Source of the DNA: Streptomyces liliifuscus | GTDB taxonomy: Bacteria > Actinomycetota > Actinomycetes > Streptomycetales > Streptomycetaceae | DNA length: 64,000 bases | NCBI RefSeq assembly: GCF_016598615.1 | Contig: NZ_CP066831.1 | Span: 9,176,001-9,240,000 of the forward strand | Direction: 5' to 3' | Shown here: positions 33,571 to 43,639 of the stretch, one piece after another | Position numbering within the stretch: position 1 is the first letter of the stretch | Layout of the letters: each line of letters starts with the position of its first letter | Notes under the pieces: model-generated | The model's input: the letters and a program-made list of their open reading frames with translations, nothing else | Database searches by the model: none | What the model was told of the DNA's origin: nothing | Position numbers and translations under genes: made by a program

Positions 33571-33768
33571 GGACCCGAGGTGTCGAAGTGGACGCACCGT
33601 ACAGCAGACCGCGCGATTTCGGCCGCAAGTTCGTACGAAGTGAACGGTGACGCACGACCGGCCGGTCCCTAGCGTATGAGCCCATCACATCCCCGCCGGG
33701 GGCACAGCGCGGTGAACGGCGGGCCCCTTCAGTGCCGATACCCGTGCCGTTACGGAAGGCCCAAGCCG

Positions 33769-34701
33769 ATGATCCGTGTGCGCTCACTCGTCGCTGCTCT
33801 GTCAGCGATTCTCCTGATACCGGCGGTCGCCGGCTGTGGTTCGGACGGCGACGACGAACCGAAGAACGTGTCCGCGAAGACCGCCGCGCTCGGCACGATC
33901 ACGCCAGGCGTGATCAAGGTGGCCGTCCAGCCGTACGCGCCCTACACCAGCGTCCAGGGCGACAAAATTGTCGGCCTGGACGGCGACATCCTCGCCTACG
34001 CGGCCAAGAAGCTCGGCCTTGAGGTCAAGCCCCAGGTGACGGACTTCGCGGGCATGCTCGCCGGAGTGCAGTCCCGCCGCGTGGACATCACCATCGGCGG
34101 CGTCGCATGGTCCGCCGACCGGCAGAAACAGGGCCTGTTCACCGACCCGCCCTACTACTCACCCCCGGCGATGGCCGTACGGTCCGGCAAGACGTACAGG
34201 ACGGTCGACGACCTGAAGGGCCTGCAGCTCGGCACGGTCGAGGGGTACGTCTGGGTCAAGTCCATCCAGGCCGTGCCCGGTGCCAAGCTGCACGCCTACC
34301 CCGACGCCAACGGCGTGTTCGACGACCTCGGCGCGGGCCGCGTGGACGTCGGCTTCCTCGACCCGCTGATCATCATCGCGGCGCAGAAGGAGCGCCCGGA
34401 CCTGAAGATCGACACCCAGTACATGACGCCGCCGACCGCCGCACAGGTCAAGGCGAAGCCGGCCTACGAGTACTTCCAGCCCTACCAGACCGGCTTCTAC
34501 CTGCCCAAGAAGGCGACCAAGCTGGAAAAGGCGATCTCCGCACAGATCGACGCCATGTACCAGAACGGCGAGCTGGAGAAGCTCGTCAAGAAGTACGGCG
34601 GCGACCCCGAGCAGTTCCTCAAGCCCTCCGCCGATGTCGCCACCGCGCGCCGGGGAGTGGACCGGCCCCAGGACTGGACGCCTCCGTCCATCGCGCAGTG
34701 A
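33769..34701 (+). CDS. ABC transporter substrate-binding lipoprotein (polar amino acid type)
   Basis: The 310-residue precursor has a lipobox signal AILLIPAVAGCGSD (lipidated Cys about 27). The mature region has the SBP family-3 fold (VAVQPYAPYTSVQG, IVGLDGDILAYAAKKLGL, DFAGMLAGVQSRRVDITIGG, YWQ-type hinge FQPYQTGFYLP). It binds a polar amino acid or related ligand. The ATG at 33769 is chosen at the signal peptide, with GGAAGG upstream. It leads an operon with permease, ATPase and oxidase. Confidence 0.93.
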   Translation: MIRVRSLVAALSAILLIPAVAGCGSDGDDEPKNVSAKTAALGTITPGVIKVAVQPYAPYTSVQGDKIVGLDGDILAYAAKKLGLEVKPQVTDFAGMLAGVQSRRVDITIGGVAWSADRQKQGLFTDPPYYSPPAMAVRSGKTYRTVDDLKGLQLGTVEGYVWVKSIQAVPGAKLHAYPDANGVFDDLGAGRVDVGFLDPLIIIAAQKERPDLKIDTQYMTPPTAAQVKAKPAYEYFQPYQTGFYLPKKATKLEKAISAQIDAMYQNGELEKLVKKYGGDPEQFLKPSADVATARRGVDRPQDWTPPSIAQ

Positions 34702-34711
34702 GGGGACGACA

Positions 34712-35478
34712 GTGACGAACGACATCGCCTCGGGCCTCTTCCAGGTCCCCTGGTCCGACTACCGGTCCGACCTCCTCGACGCGCTTTGGCGCACCGTCTC
34801 CTACACGGCGGTGAGCTTCGTCGGCGCGGTGCTCCTCGGCCTGGCCGTGGCACTGCTGCGGCTGAGCAGGGCGTGGCCCGCACGGGCCGTCGCCGCCGTC
34901 TACACCGAGGTCTTCAAGAACGTCCCGCTGCTGGCCATCATCTTCCTGACCTACTTCGGGCTGGCCTCGGCCGGACTGCGGCTGGACGTCTTCACGGCCG
35001 GCTGTCTGAGCCTCGTCGTCTTCTACGCCGCCTACCTGTCCGAGATCTTCCGCTCCGCGATCAGCGGCGTACACGCCGGACAGACCGAGGCGGGCGAGGC
35101 GCTCGGCCTCGGCAGGACCGGCATCTTCAGTCACATCGTCCTGCCACAGGCCCTGCGGCAGGCGCTGCCCGGCACCAACACCATGCTGGTCGACCTGCTG
35201 AAGTCCACCTCCCTGCTCGTCACCGTCTCCGCCGCCGAGCTGATGTCCGAGGGACGGCTCATCACATCGGCCACCTTCCGGGCACTGGAGGTCTACCTGG
35301 TCATCTCGGCCATCTACTTCGCCCTCTGCTACCCGCTCTCCCAGCTCCTCCTGCTGCTGGAGCGGAAGGTACGGGCGGGCGTTCCGCTGTCCCCGTGGCG
35401 CCGGCGGCGGATGCGGACCGCCCGCGCCCTGCTCGCGAGCGACCTCGTCGTGGACGCCGACCGGAAGGAGGCGACGGT

Positions 35479-35482
<4 letters not shown>
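34712..35482 (+). CDS. polar amino-acid ABC transporter permease
   Basis: The 256-residue protein has five or six membrane helices and the HisM-type EAA loop ISGVHAGQTEAGEALGLGRT (about residue 115-135). KNVPLLAIIFLTYFGL is the common motif of this family. A single permease gene implies a homodimer. GTG at 34712 with GAGGGGA upstream is 10 bp after the lipoprotein stop. It ends with ATGA overlapping the ATPase. Confidence 0.93.
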
Positions 35483-36353
<871 letters not shown>

Positions 36354-36357
<4 letters not shown>

Positions 36358-37661
36358 CCGCTGCGTCCACCGCGGCCGGTACGACGGGACCGGTCGGCGA
36401 CCACCCCGTCGTGGTCGTCGGAGGCGGTGTCGTCGGGCTGTGCACGGCGTACTACCTGGCCGTGGCCGGTGTCCCCGTGGAGGTCGTCGAGCGGCGCGGC
36501 CTCGGCTCCGGGGTGTCCCGGGGCAACGCCGGATGGGTCTGCCTCAGCCATTCGACGCCGGTGCCCGCCCCGGGTGTCGTGCGCTACGCGTTGCGTTCAC
36601 TCGGCCGGCCCGACTCGCCGCTCTATCTGCGGCCGCTGCCGGACCCGGCGTTCGTACGGTGGCTGTGGCGGTTCTGGCGCAGCAGCACCCCGGCCGCCTT
36701 CCGGCGCGGCTACGCGGCGATCGCCGAGCTCAACCAGGACACCTTCGACCTCTTCGACGGCCTGCGCGAGGCCGGTGTGGAGACGACGCTGACCCGGCCA
36801 GGCATGGTGCACGCCTTTCTGTCGCCGACCGAGGCCCGGCACCATCTCGCGGTCCAGCGGGAGATGGCGGACGGGCGCTATCCGATGCCCGACGACGTGA
36901 CCACGGGTAGTGAGGCGCGGCTGCTGGACGACGCGCTGTCGTCCAGGGTGCGGGCGGCCTATCTCGTCGAGGGGGAGGGCGTGGTCGACCCGGAGGCGTT
37001 CGCGCGGGCGCTCGGGGAGGCGTTGGCGGGCCTGGGCGTGAAGGTCCACGAGAACGCGGAGGCCATCGGGTTCCGGTCCTCGGGCGGGCGGGTCACCGCG
37101 CTGCGCACTGCCCAGGGCGAGATTCCCTGTTCCGCCGTCGTGGTCGCGGCCGGGATGCGTTCACCGGGTCTGCTGCGCGCCCTGGGGAGTCCGCTGCCCC
37201 TCCAGGCGGGCAAGGGCTACAGCTTCTCGGTGGACCTGGATCCGGCGCCCCGGCACACGCTGTACTTCGGCGAGCGCAGAGCTGTCGCGTCGCCCATCGG
37301 CGGGACCACGCGGATCGGCGGCACGATGGAGTTGAGCGGGAACAACAACCGCCTCGACTGGCGGCGCATCGTGGCGGTCGCGCTTGCCAGTCGGCACTAT
37401 CTGGGGCGCTGGTTCGACGATCCGGACGATCTCGTCAGCCTGATCCGGGACCCCTGGGTGGGCGGGCGGCCCTTCCTTCCCGACGGGCTTCCGGTGATCG
37501 ACCGTGTGCCGGGTCACGAGAACGCGTTCGCGGCCACCGGGCACGGGATGCTGGGGGTGACGCTCGGGCCGGTGACGGGGTATCGGCTCGCCTCGTACAT
37601 CCGTACGGGGGAGCGGCCCGCAGCCCTCGCACCGTTCCGGTTCGACCGGCTCCTCCCCTGA
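36354..37661 (+). CDS. FAD-dependent amino-acid oxidase/dehydrogenase (DadA-like)
   Basis: The 435-residue protein has the FAD-binding VVVVGGGVVGLCTAYYLA (Rossmann, about residue 20) and the closing GHGMLGVTLGPVTGYRLA, plus GGTTRIGGTMELSG in the substrate domain. This is the DAO superfamily, D-amino-acid dehydrogenase branch. It is coupled by ATGA to the transporter ATPase, so the imported compound is probably its substrate: a D-amino acid or N-alkyl amino acid. Membrane association is likely for DadA enzymes. Confidence 0.9.
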
Positions 37662-37694
37662 GCCGCCGTACCTCGGACCGGGCGGTTGCGGAGG

Positions 37695-37732
37695 CCGTGG
37701 GCCCGGCGTGCGGATCCGCGCCGGGCCCACGG
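37695..37732 (+). terminator. 14-bp stem hairpin after the oxidase operon
   Basis: CCGTGGGCCCGGCG and CGCCGGGCCCACGG arms (37695-37708 and 37719-37732), 34 bp after the operon's last stop. Confidence 0.8.
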
Positions 37733-37751
37733 AGCCCCTTTTTTTGGGGCT
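37733..37751. terminator. AGCCCC-T7-GGGGCT hairpin
   Basis: AGCCCC and GGGGCT arms with seven Ts as the loop, directly after the 14-bp-stem terminator. The T-run is rare for this DNA and would act as the U-tract for the upstream stem. Confidence 0.7.
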
Positions 37752-37792
37752 CCGCCCCACCTCGGCCGGGATGTTGGCCGCGGGCCGGTGGG

Positions 37793-37832
37793 GGCTGGTC
37801 GCGCAGTTCCCCCGCGCCCCTGACGGGGCGCC
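37793..37832 (+). repeat. dispersed GC-rich repeat, family A copy 3
   Basis: GGCTGGTCGCGCAGTTCC with one extra C in the C-run, then GCGCCCC/GGGGCGC hairpin arms. It lies between the convergent oxidase and ornithine aminotransferase genes. Two GAGCCCGAAGC units follow. Confidence 0.85.
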
Positions 37833-37903
37833 CCTGAGCCCTGCCGAGCCACCGAGCCCGAAGCGCCCGAGCCCGAAGCCCAGGGCGCCCCGTGCCTGAA
37901 CCG

Positions 37904-39136
37904 TTAGGCCCCCTCCGCCAGTACCTTTTCCAGTGCCCCGAGTGCCGTTCGGAGTTCCTCGCCCGTGATCGTCAGCGGGGGAGCGAGGCGGATTGTGGAT
38001 CCGTGGGTGTCCTTGACGAGGACTCCCTCCCGCATGAGGCGTTCGCTGATGTCGCGGCCGGTGCCGATGGCGGGGTCGATGTCGACGCCCGCCCACAGGC
38101 CGCGGGCCCGGAAGCCCTGGACGCCCTTGCCGACGAGGGACGTCAGACCGCCGCGCAGTACGACGCCCAGCTCCGCCGCCCTGCGCTGGTATTCGCCGGT
38201 CTCCAGCAGCTCCACGACTGCCGAGCCGACCGCCGCGGACAGCGGGTTGCCGCCGAACGTCGAACCGTGCTCACCCGGCCGCAGCACCTGGAGCACGTCT
38301 CGCCGCGCGACCACCGCGGAGACCGGCACGATGCCGCCGCCGAGCGCCTTGCCGAGCAGCAGCATGTCCGGGACGACGTCCTCGTGCTCGACGGCGAGCG
38401 TGCGTCCCGTACGGCCGAGGCCCGACTGGATCTCGTCCGCGATGAACAGGCATCCGGTGCGCCGGGTCAGTTCGCGGACGCCGCGCAGATAGCCGTCGTC
38501 GGGGATGACGACACCCGCCTCGCCCTGGATCGGCTCGATCAGGACGGCCGCGGTCGTCTCGTCGACCGCAGCTTCGAGCGCGGCGAGATCGTTGTACGGG
38601 ACCACGCGGAAGCCCGGAGTGAAGGGACCGAAGCCAGCGCGGGCCGTCTCGTCGGTGGAGAAGCTGACGATGGTCGTCGTACGGCCGTGGAAGTTGTCGG
38701 CGGCCACCACGATGGTCGCCCGGTCCGGAGCGACGCCCTTCACCTCGTACGCCCACTTGCGGGCCACCTTGATGGCGCTCTCCACGGCCTCGGCGCCCGT
38801 GTTCATCGGCAGGACCATGTCCAGGCCCGTCAACTCGGCCAGGGACTCCGCGAACCGGGCCAGCCGGTCGTTGTGGAACGCGCGCGAGGTGAGCGTCAGC
38901 TGGTCGAGCTGCCGGTGTGCCGCCTCGATCAGGGCCGGGTGGCGGTGCCCGAAGTTGAGGGCCGAGTAGCCGGCCAGCATGTCGAGGTAGCGGCGGCCCT
39001 CGACGTCCTCGACCCAGGTGCCCTCGGCGCGCGCGACGACCACGGGCAGCGGGTGGTAGTTGTGCGCGAGGACGGGCTCCTCGGCGCGGATCAGCTCGGC
39101 GGACGAACGCACGGAACGGCTGGGAGCGACGGTCAT
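37904..39136 (-). CDS. rocD: ornithine--oxo-acid aminotransferase
   Basis: RocD converts ornithine and 2-oxoglutarate to glutamate semialdehyde and glutamate. The 410-residue class III PLP enzyme has DMLAGYSALNFGHRHP, MNTGAEAVESAIKVARKWAY, the PLP Asp in LFIADEIQSGLGRTG and the Schiff-base Lys in LLLGKALGGGIVPVSA. The GLGRTG and NTGAEAVE motifs are typical of ornithine aminotransferase. The ATG at 39136 overlaps the stop of the DDAH gene as ATGA, so it is the second gene of a two-gene operon that supplies glutamate from arginine-type amino acids. Confidence 0.93.
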   Translation of the reverse strand: MTVAPSRSVRSSAELIRAEEPVLAHNYHPLPVVVARAEGTWVEDVEGRRYLDMLAGYSALNFGHRHPALIEAAHRQLDQLTLTSRAFHNDRLARFAESLAELTGLDMVLPMNTGAEAVESAIKVARKWAYEVKGVAPDRATIVVAADNFHGRTTTIVSFSTDETARAGFGPFTPGFRVVPYNDLAALEAAVDETTAAVLIEPIQGEAGVVIPDDGYLRGVRELTRRTGCLFIADEIQSGLGRTGRTLAVEHEDVVPDMLLLGKALGGGIVPVSAVVARRDVLQVLRPGEHGSTFGGNPLSAAVGSAVVELLETGEYQRRAAELGVVLRGGLTSLVGKGVQGFRARGLWAGVDIDPAIGTGRDISERLMREGVLVKDTHGSTIRLAPPLTITGEELRTALGALEKVLAEGA

Positions 39137-39954
39137 GAGCGGATCTCCTGGGTGCAGCACTTGATGCCCCCGCCTGCCTTCTGGAACTCCGACAGGTCGA
39201 CGGGGACGGGAACATAGCCGTGGCGGGCGAGCTCGCCCGCGAGGGCCTCGGCGCGCGGCGCGATGAAGACATGACGGCCGTCGGAGACGGAGTTCAGTCC
39301 GAACGCCATCGCGTCGTCGTGCGTGGCGATCACCGCGTCCGGGAACAGCAGGCGCAGCACCTCACGGCTGCCCGCGGAGAAGGCCTCCGGGTAGTACGCG
39401 ATGTTCGCCTCGGGGCCGTCGTCGAGCACGAACAGCGCGGTGTCGAGGTGGTAGAAGCGCGGGTCCACCAACGTGAGGCTGACCGTCGGGACGCCGAAGA
39501 ACTCCTGCACCTCGTGATGGGCGGCCCGCTCCGTACGGAATCCGGTGCCGGCCAGGAGAACGCGGCCGGCGAAGACCAGATCGCCCTCGCCCTCGCACAC
39601 CGCCTCGGGGCGATAGACGTCGAAGCCCGCGTTCTTGAACCACGTCTCGTACGCGGTCGACTCCGGGCGGCGCTGCGGTGCGTGGAAGAGCGAGCCGAAG
39701 ACCCGGCCGGCCACGACCAGCGCCGAGTTCGCGGCGAAGACCATGTCCGGCAGACCGGCGACCGGTTCCACGCTGTCGACGGTGTGGCCGTGGGCGCGGT
39801 AGGCGCGGACCAGCTCCGCCCACTGTCCTCGGGCCAGATCGACGTCGACCTGTGTGTCCTCATGCATCCAGGGATTGATGGCGTACTGCACGGCGAAGTG
39901 TCTGGGTTCGCAGACAAGGAAGCGCCTCGATCGCGGCACACGACTCATGGGCAC
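39133..39954 (-). CDS. dimethylargininase/amidinotransferase-family hydrolase
   Basis: The 273-residue protein has the guanidino-hydrolase fold: MVFAANSALVVAGRVF, EGEGDLVFAGRVLLAGTG, the catalytic His in DPRFYHLDTALFVL and the nucleophilic Cys in GGGIKCCTQEIRS at the end. Family members split methylarginines or arginine to citrulline, or give ornithine-pathway intermediates. Gene fusion by ATGA with rocD supports a role in feeding ornithine or related amino acids to RocD. GTG at 39954 has GGAGG nine bases upstream; an ATG lies two codons later. Confidence 0.87.
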   Translation of the reverse strand: MPMSRVPRSRRFLVCEPRHFAVQYAINPWMHEDTQVDVDLARGQWAELVRAYRAHGHTVDSVEPVAGLPDMVFAANSALVVAGRVFGSLFHAPQRRPESTAYETWFKNAGFDVYRPEAVCEGEGDLVFAGRVLLAGTGFRTERAAHHEVQEFFGVPTVSLTLVDPRFYHLDTALFVLDDGPEANIAYYPEAFSAGSREVLRLLFPDAVIATHDDAMAFGLNSVSDGRHVFIAPRAEALAGELARHGYVPVPVDLSEFQKAGGGIKCCTQEIRS

Positions 39955-40060
39955 AGAGGGGTTCCTCCGCTTTCCTGCGGTGTTGGGTGGGATACCTCAA
40001 CGGTAGGAAGCGGAGGCCACTCTCGACAAGAATCGGAGATTGCGCGTCACCGCAGGGATG

Positions 40061-40098
40061 CTGCGTGTTCGTGCCGGTCGACGCACGATTGCTGCGTG
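40061..40098. promoter_or_regulatory. direct repeat TGCTGCGTG upstream of the DDAH-rocD operon
   Basis: TGCTGCGTG starts at 40061 and 40090, 29 bp apart, i.e. close to three helical turns. It lies in the 190-bp gap between the Lrp-family gene and the operon on the same strand, and could bind Lrp. Confidence 0.4.
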
Positions 40099-40144
40099 GG
40101 TGGTTCGGAGGGGGCCCACTACCGCTGTCAACCGCGGGAAACGC

Positions 40145-40639
40145 TCACGCCCCCGGTTCCGGGGCGGGCTGGCTCGCCCCCGCTTCCGGGCTCTCCGGCA
40201 GCAGATGCGACAGCACCATGTAGCTGATCGTCTTGCGGATGAACGGCTCCACCCGGATCCGCTCCAGCACCTCCTCGAAGTGCTCGACATCCCGGGCCCG
40301 CACATGCAGCAGCGCGTCCGCGCCACCGGTCACCGTCATGGCGGCGGTGATCTCGGGATGGTTGCGCATCACCTCCGCGAGCCGCCGCGGCGGGGCGGCG
40401 CCCTCGCAGTACACCTCCACGTACGCCTCCGTGCGCCAGCCCAGCGCGGCCGGCTCCACCGTCGCCGAGAACCCGGTGATCACGCCGGTCTCGCGCATCC
40501 GGTCGACCCGGCGCTTGACCGCGGTGGCGGACAGACCGACCGCCGCGCCGATCTCGGCGAAGCTCGTGCGGGCGTTCGCCATCAGAGCCGTGACGATCTT
40601 GCGGTCCAGATCGTCGAAGGGGGCGGACGTGGGTGTCAT
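40145..40639 (-). CDS. Lrp/AsnC-family transcriptional regulator
   Basis: The 164-residue protein has an N-terminal AsnC HTH (LDRKIVTALMANARTSFAEI, AAVGLSATAVKRRVDRM) and a C-terminal RAM domain (VTGGADALLHVRARDVEHFE). Amino-acid-responsive regulators of this family often sit beside the catabolic genes they control. Here the DDAH-rocD operon is just downstream, separated by a direct-repeat region. The LytTR gene is divergent. Confidence 0.93.
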   Translation of the reverse strand: MTPTSAPFDDLDRKIVTALMANARTSFAEIGAAVGLSATAVKRRVDRMRETGVITGFSATVEPAALGWRTEAYVEVYCEGAAPPRRLAEVMRNHPEITAAMTVTGGADALLHVRARDVEHFEEVLERIRVEPFIRKTISYMVLSHLLPESPEAGASQPAPEPGA

Positions 40640-40716
40640 GCGGGCACTGTATCCAGCGACGACGACCTGGCCCGCCGCATGTGCAGGCGTGCGAATTGCT
40701 CCTACACTCCGGGTTC

Positions 40717-41472
40717 ATGCTGCGCGCCCTCGCCGTCGACGACGAACCGCCCTCCCTCGAAGAGCTGCTCTATCTGCTGGACGCCGATCCACGGGTGAGC
40801 AGCGTCGAGGGCGCGAGCGATGCCACGGCGGCGCTGCGCCGGATCAACCGTGCCCTGGAGAGCGGCCCCGACGGCGACGAGGGCATCGACGTCGTCTTCC
40901 TCGACATCCACATGCCGGGCCTCGACGGACTCGACATGGCCCGGCTGCTCGCCGGGTTCGCCAAACCGCCGCTCGTCGTCTTCGTCACCGCCCACGAGGG
41001 CTTCGCCGTGCAGGCCTTCGACCTCAAGGCCGTCGACTACGTCCTGAAGCCCGTGCGCAGGGAGCGCCTGGCCGAGGCCGTCCGCCGGGCCGTCGAGCAG
41101 ATGGACGCGGCCCCGCTGATACCCGTGCACGAACCCGACCCGGACCACATATCCGTCGAGCTCGGGGGAGTCACCCGCTTCGTCGCCGTGGAGGACATCA
41201 CCCACGTCGAGGCCCAGGGGGACTACGCGCGGCTGCACACCGCCCAGGGCAGCCACCTCGTCCGCATCCCGCTCTCCACCCTCGAGGAACGCTGGCGCTC
41301 GCGCGGCTTCGTCCGCATCCACCGCCGCCATCTCGTCGCCCTCGGCCACATCAGCGAACTCCGGCTGGACGCGGGTACCGTCAGCGTCCTGGTCGACTCG
41401 GTCGAACTGCAGGTCAGCCGCCGTCACGCACGCGAACTGCGCGACCTGCTGATGCGCCGGACCGCGAGCTGA
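40717..41472 (+). CDS. LytTR-type response regulator
   Basis: The 251-residue protein has a receiver domain with phospho-Asp in VVFLDIHMPGLDGL (about 61), the acidic pair DDEPP at 9-10, the Thr of FVTAHEGFAVQAFDL and the KPVRRE Lys. The C-terminal LytTR DNA-binding domain covers about 145-245 (ITHVEAQGDYARLHT, RIHRRHLV). With the LytS kinase four genes away in the same operon it forms a two-component system resembling E. coli BtsSR/YpdAB, which sense small carboxylates. Confidence 0.92.
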   Translation: MLRALAVDDEPPSLEELLYLLDADPRVSSVEGASDATAALRRINRALESGPDGDEGIDVVFLDIHMPGLDGLDMARLLAGFAKPPLVVFVTAHEGFAVQAFDLKAVDYVLKPVRRERLAEAVRRAVEQMDAAPLIPVHEPDPDHISVELGGVTRFVAVEDITHVEAQGDYARLHTAQGSHLVRIPLSTLEERWRSRGFVRIHRRHLVALGHISELRLDAGTVSVLVDSVELQVSRRHARELRDLLMRRTAS

Positions 41473-41483
41473 GGAGACCCCAG

Positions 41484-41840
41484 GTGCCACAGGACCCCAC
41501 CGACCGCCGTGTCGTCGTCACCGGCCCACCGCGCCGTACCCGCCCGCTGAGCCGCTCCCGGCCGCGCACCGAGATCGACGAGCAGACCACGCTCGGGCAC
41601 ACCTACGTCCGCTCGCTGATGCGCTCCCAACTGCGCGCCGCGTTCACCGTGTTCGCCGTACTCGTCCTCCTGGTCGGCCCGCTGCCGCTGGTGTTCGCGT
41701 CGATGGGCGACAGCTCCAGCCTGGAGTGGATCGTGCTCGGTTTCTGCGTCTACCCGCCGCTGGTGCTGCTCGCCCGCTGGTACGTGCGCCGCGCCGACCG
41801 CAACGAGAAGGACTTCGTCCGCCTCGTCGAGGACCGCTAG
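41484..41840 (+). CDS. small two-helix membrane protein, partner of the symporter
   Basis: A 118-residue protein with a basic Pro/Arg-rich cytoplasmic N-terminus and two membrane helices (about 56-75 and 83-103), ending VRRADRNEKDFVRLVEDR. Size, position and topology fit DUF485-type small partners of sodium/solute symporters. Start GTG has GAGGAG seven bases upstream, and the gene follows the response regulator by 11 bp. Confidence 0.8.
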   Translation: MPQDPTDRRVVVTGPPRRTRPLSRSRPRTEIDEQTTLGHTYVRSLMRSQLRAAFTVFAVLVLLVGPLPLVFASMGDSSSLEWIVLGFCVYPPLVLLARWYVRRADRNEKDFVRLVEDR

Positions 41841-41843
41841 CCC

Positions 41844-41915
41844 GTGAACCAGCCCCGGACCGAGATCCGCTGAGCCCATGAACGAGAGCACCGCGTGAGC
41901 GAGAGCAGCCCGTGA
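41844..41915 (+). other. staircase of three mini-ORFs leading into the symporter start
   Basis: Three tiny frames precede the symporter: GTG at 41844 to TGA at 41871-41873 (MNQPRTEIR), ATG at 41878 to TGA at 41896-41898 (MNESTA), GTG at 41895 to TGA at 41913-41915 (MSESSP). The last two overlap, and the third overlaps the real GTG at 41912 (MNENYA). All four start with Met followed by Asn or Ser. Confidence 0.6.
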
Positions 41916-43639
41916 ACGAGAACTACGCCGTCCCCGCGGTCGCGCTCGTGGTCGTCGCGACCGTCTTCGTCGGCGCCTTCGGCCTGCGCATCTCCCGCAC
42001 CACCTCGGACTTCTACGTGGCCTCCCGCACGGTCGGCCCCCGACTGAACGCGGCCGCCATCAGCGGCGAGTACCTCTCCGCCGCCTCCTTCCTCGGCATC
42101 GCGGGCCTGGTCCTCGTCCAGGGCCCCGACATGCTCTGGTACCCGGTCGGCTACACCGCCGGCTATCTCGTCCTGCTGCTCTTCGTCGCCGCCCCGCTGC
42201 GCCGCTCCGGCGCCTACACGCTGCCCGACTTCGCCGAGGCCCGGCTCGCCTCGCAGGCCGTACGGCGGCTGGCCGGAGCCTTCGTCGTCGGCGTCGGCTG
42301 GCTCTACCTCCTGCCCCAACTCCAGGGCGCGGGGCTGACGTTGAACGTCCTGACCGGAGCCTCCAAGCCGCTCGGCGGCATCATCGTCGCCGTCGTCGTG
42401 GTCGCCACCGTCGCCGCGGGCGGCATGCGCAGCATCACCTTCGTGCAGGCCTTCCAGTACTGGCTCAAACTCACCGCCCTGCTCGTCCCCGCGCTCTTCC
42501 TCGTCCTCGCCTGGCAGGGCGACGGGGCCCCGGACCGCCCCTTCGACGAACCGGCCACATTCCGCGAGCACCGGGTCGTCCGCATCGACGCCGGACTCGA
42601 CCTCAAGCTCGGCCAACCGCTGAGCGTCACCGCGACGGGCACGGTCGACGGCGAGCGCTACGAGGACGAACGGGTCCGCCTCCCGGCCGGCGTCCACCGC
42701 ATCGAACAGGGCACCCGGCTGACCTTCACCAAGGGCGACCCCGTCCCCGTCGCCGACCGCGGCAGCAACGGCGGCATGTCGACCTCCCTCGCCGCCGGCC
42801 GCGAGGAACGCCCGCTGTACGCCACGTACGGACTGATCCTCGCCACCTTCCTCGGCACCATGGGGCTGCCGCACGTCGTCGTCCGCTTCTACACCAGCCC
42901 GCACGGTGTCGCCGCCCGCCGCACCACCGTCGCCGTGCTCGGCCTGATCGGCGCCTTCTACCTGCTGCCCCCGGTCTACGGAGCGCTGGGCCGTCTGTAC
43001 GCACCCGAGCTGACCCTCACCGGGGACGCGGACGCCGCCGTACTGCTGCTGCCCGACCGGGTGATCGGCGGGCTCGGCGGGGACCTGCTGGGCGCGCTGG
43101 TGGCGGGCGGGGCCTTCGCCGCGTTCCTGTCCACGGCGTCGGGCCTGACCATGGCGGTGGCGGGCGTCCTCACCCAGGACGTACTGCCCTCGCGTGGCGT
43201 ACGGCACTTCCGGCTCGGCACGGTCCTCGCCATGATCGTGCCGCTCGCGGCCAGTTCGATCGTCGGCGGACTGCCGGTCGCGGACGCGGTGGGGCTCGCC
43301 TTCGCGGTGTCCGCGTCGTCCTTCTGCCCGCTGCTGGTCCTCGGTATCTGGTGGCATCGGCTCACCCCGCCCGGCGCCGCGGCCGGGATGATCGTCGGCG
43401 GCGGCTCGGCGCTGCTCGCGGTCGCCGCCACCATGGCGGGCTTCCCGGGCACGGGCTCGCTGCACGCGCTTCTCGCCTGGCCCGCGCTCTGGTCCGTACC
43501 CCTGGGATTCCTGACGATGGTGCTGGTGTCCCTCGCGACACCCGGGCGGGTGCCGGTCGGAACGGCCGCGATCCTCGCCCGCTTCCATCTGCCGGAGGAA
43601 CTGGCCGGGGGACAGGTACGCACGGAGGTCAAGGCATGA
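41912..43639 (+). CDS. sodium:solute symporter (SSS family, ActP-like)
   Basis: The 575-residue protein has about 13 membrane helices, with the SSS N-terminal FYVASRTVGPRLNAAAISG, EYLSAASFLGIAGLVL and FAAFLSTASGLTMAVAG motifs. A hydrophilic insert of about 85 residues between helices 6 and 7 (from HRVVRIDAGLDLKLG) is unusual and rich in Arg/Asp. ActP/MctP relatives carry acetate, pyruvate or other monocarboxylates with sodium. It is flanked by a LytTR regulator and a LytS kinase, so it may be the sensed-substrate uptake unit. Confidence 0.92.
   Translation: MNENYAVPAVALVVVATVFVGAFGLRISRTTSDFYVASRTVGPRLNAAAISGEYLSAASFLGIAGLVLVQGPDMLWYPVGYTAGYLVLLLFVAAPLRRSGAYTLPDFAEARLASQAVRRLAGAFVVGVGWLYLLPQLQGAGLTLNVLTGASKPLGGIIVAVVVVATVAAGGMRSITFVQAFQYWLKLTALLVPALFLVLAWQGDGAPDRPFDEPATFREHRVVRIDAGLDLKLGQPLSVTATGTVDGERYEDERVRLPAGVHRIEQGTRLTFTKGDPVPVADRGSNGGMSTSLAAGREERPLYATYGLILATFLGTMGLPHVVVRFYTSPHGVAARRTTVAVLGLIGAFYLLPPVYGALGRLYAPELTLTGDADAAVLLLPDRVIGGLGGDLLGALVAGGAFAAFLSTASGLTMAVAGVLTQDVLPSRGVRHFRLGTVLAMIVPLAASSIVGGLPVADAVGLAFAVSASSFCPLLVLGIWWHRLTPPGAAAGMIVGGGSALLAVAATMAGFPGTGSLHALLAWPALWSVPLGFLTMVLVSLATPGRVPVGTAAILARFHLPEELAGGQVRTEVKA

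Noticed and set aside
41837..43588. 583-codon minus-strand open frame rich in Asp/Glu/Gly/Arg
   Set aside because: Complement of the symporter membrane helices; no family motif.
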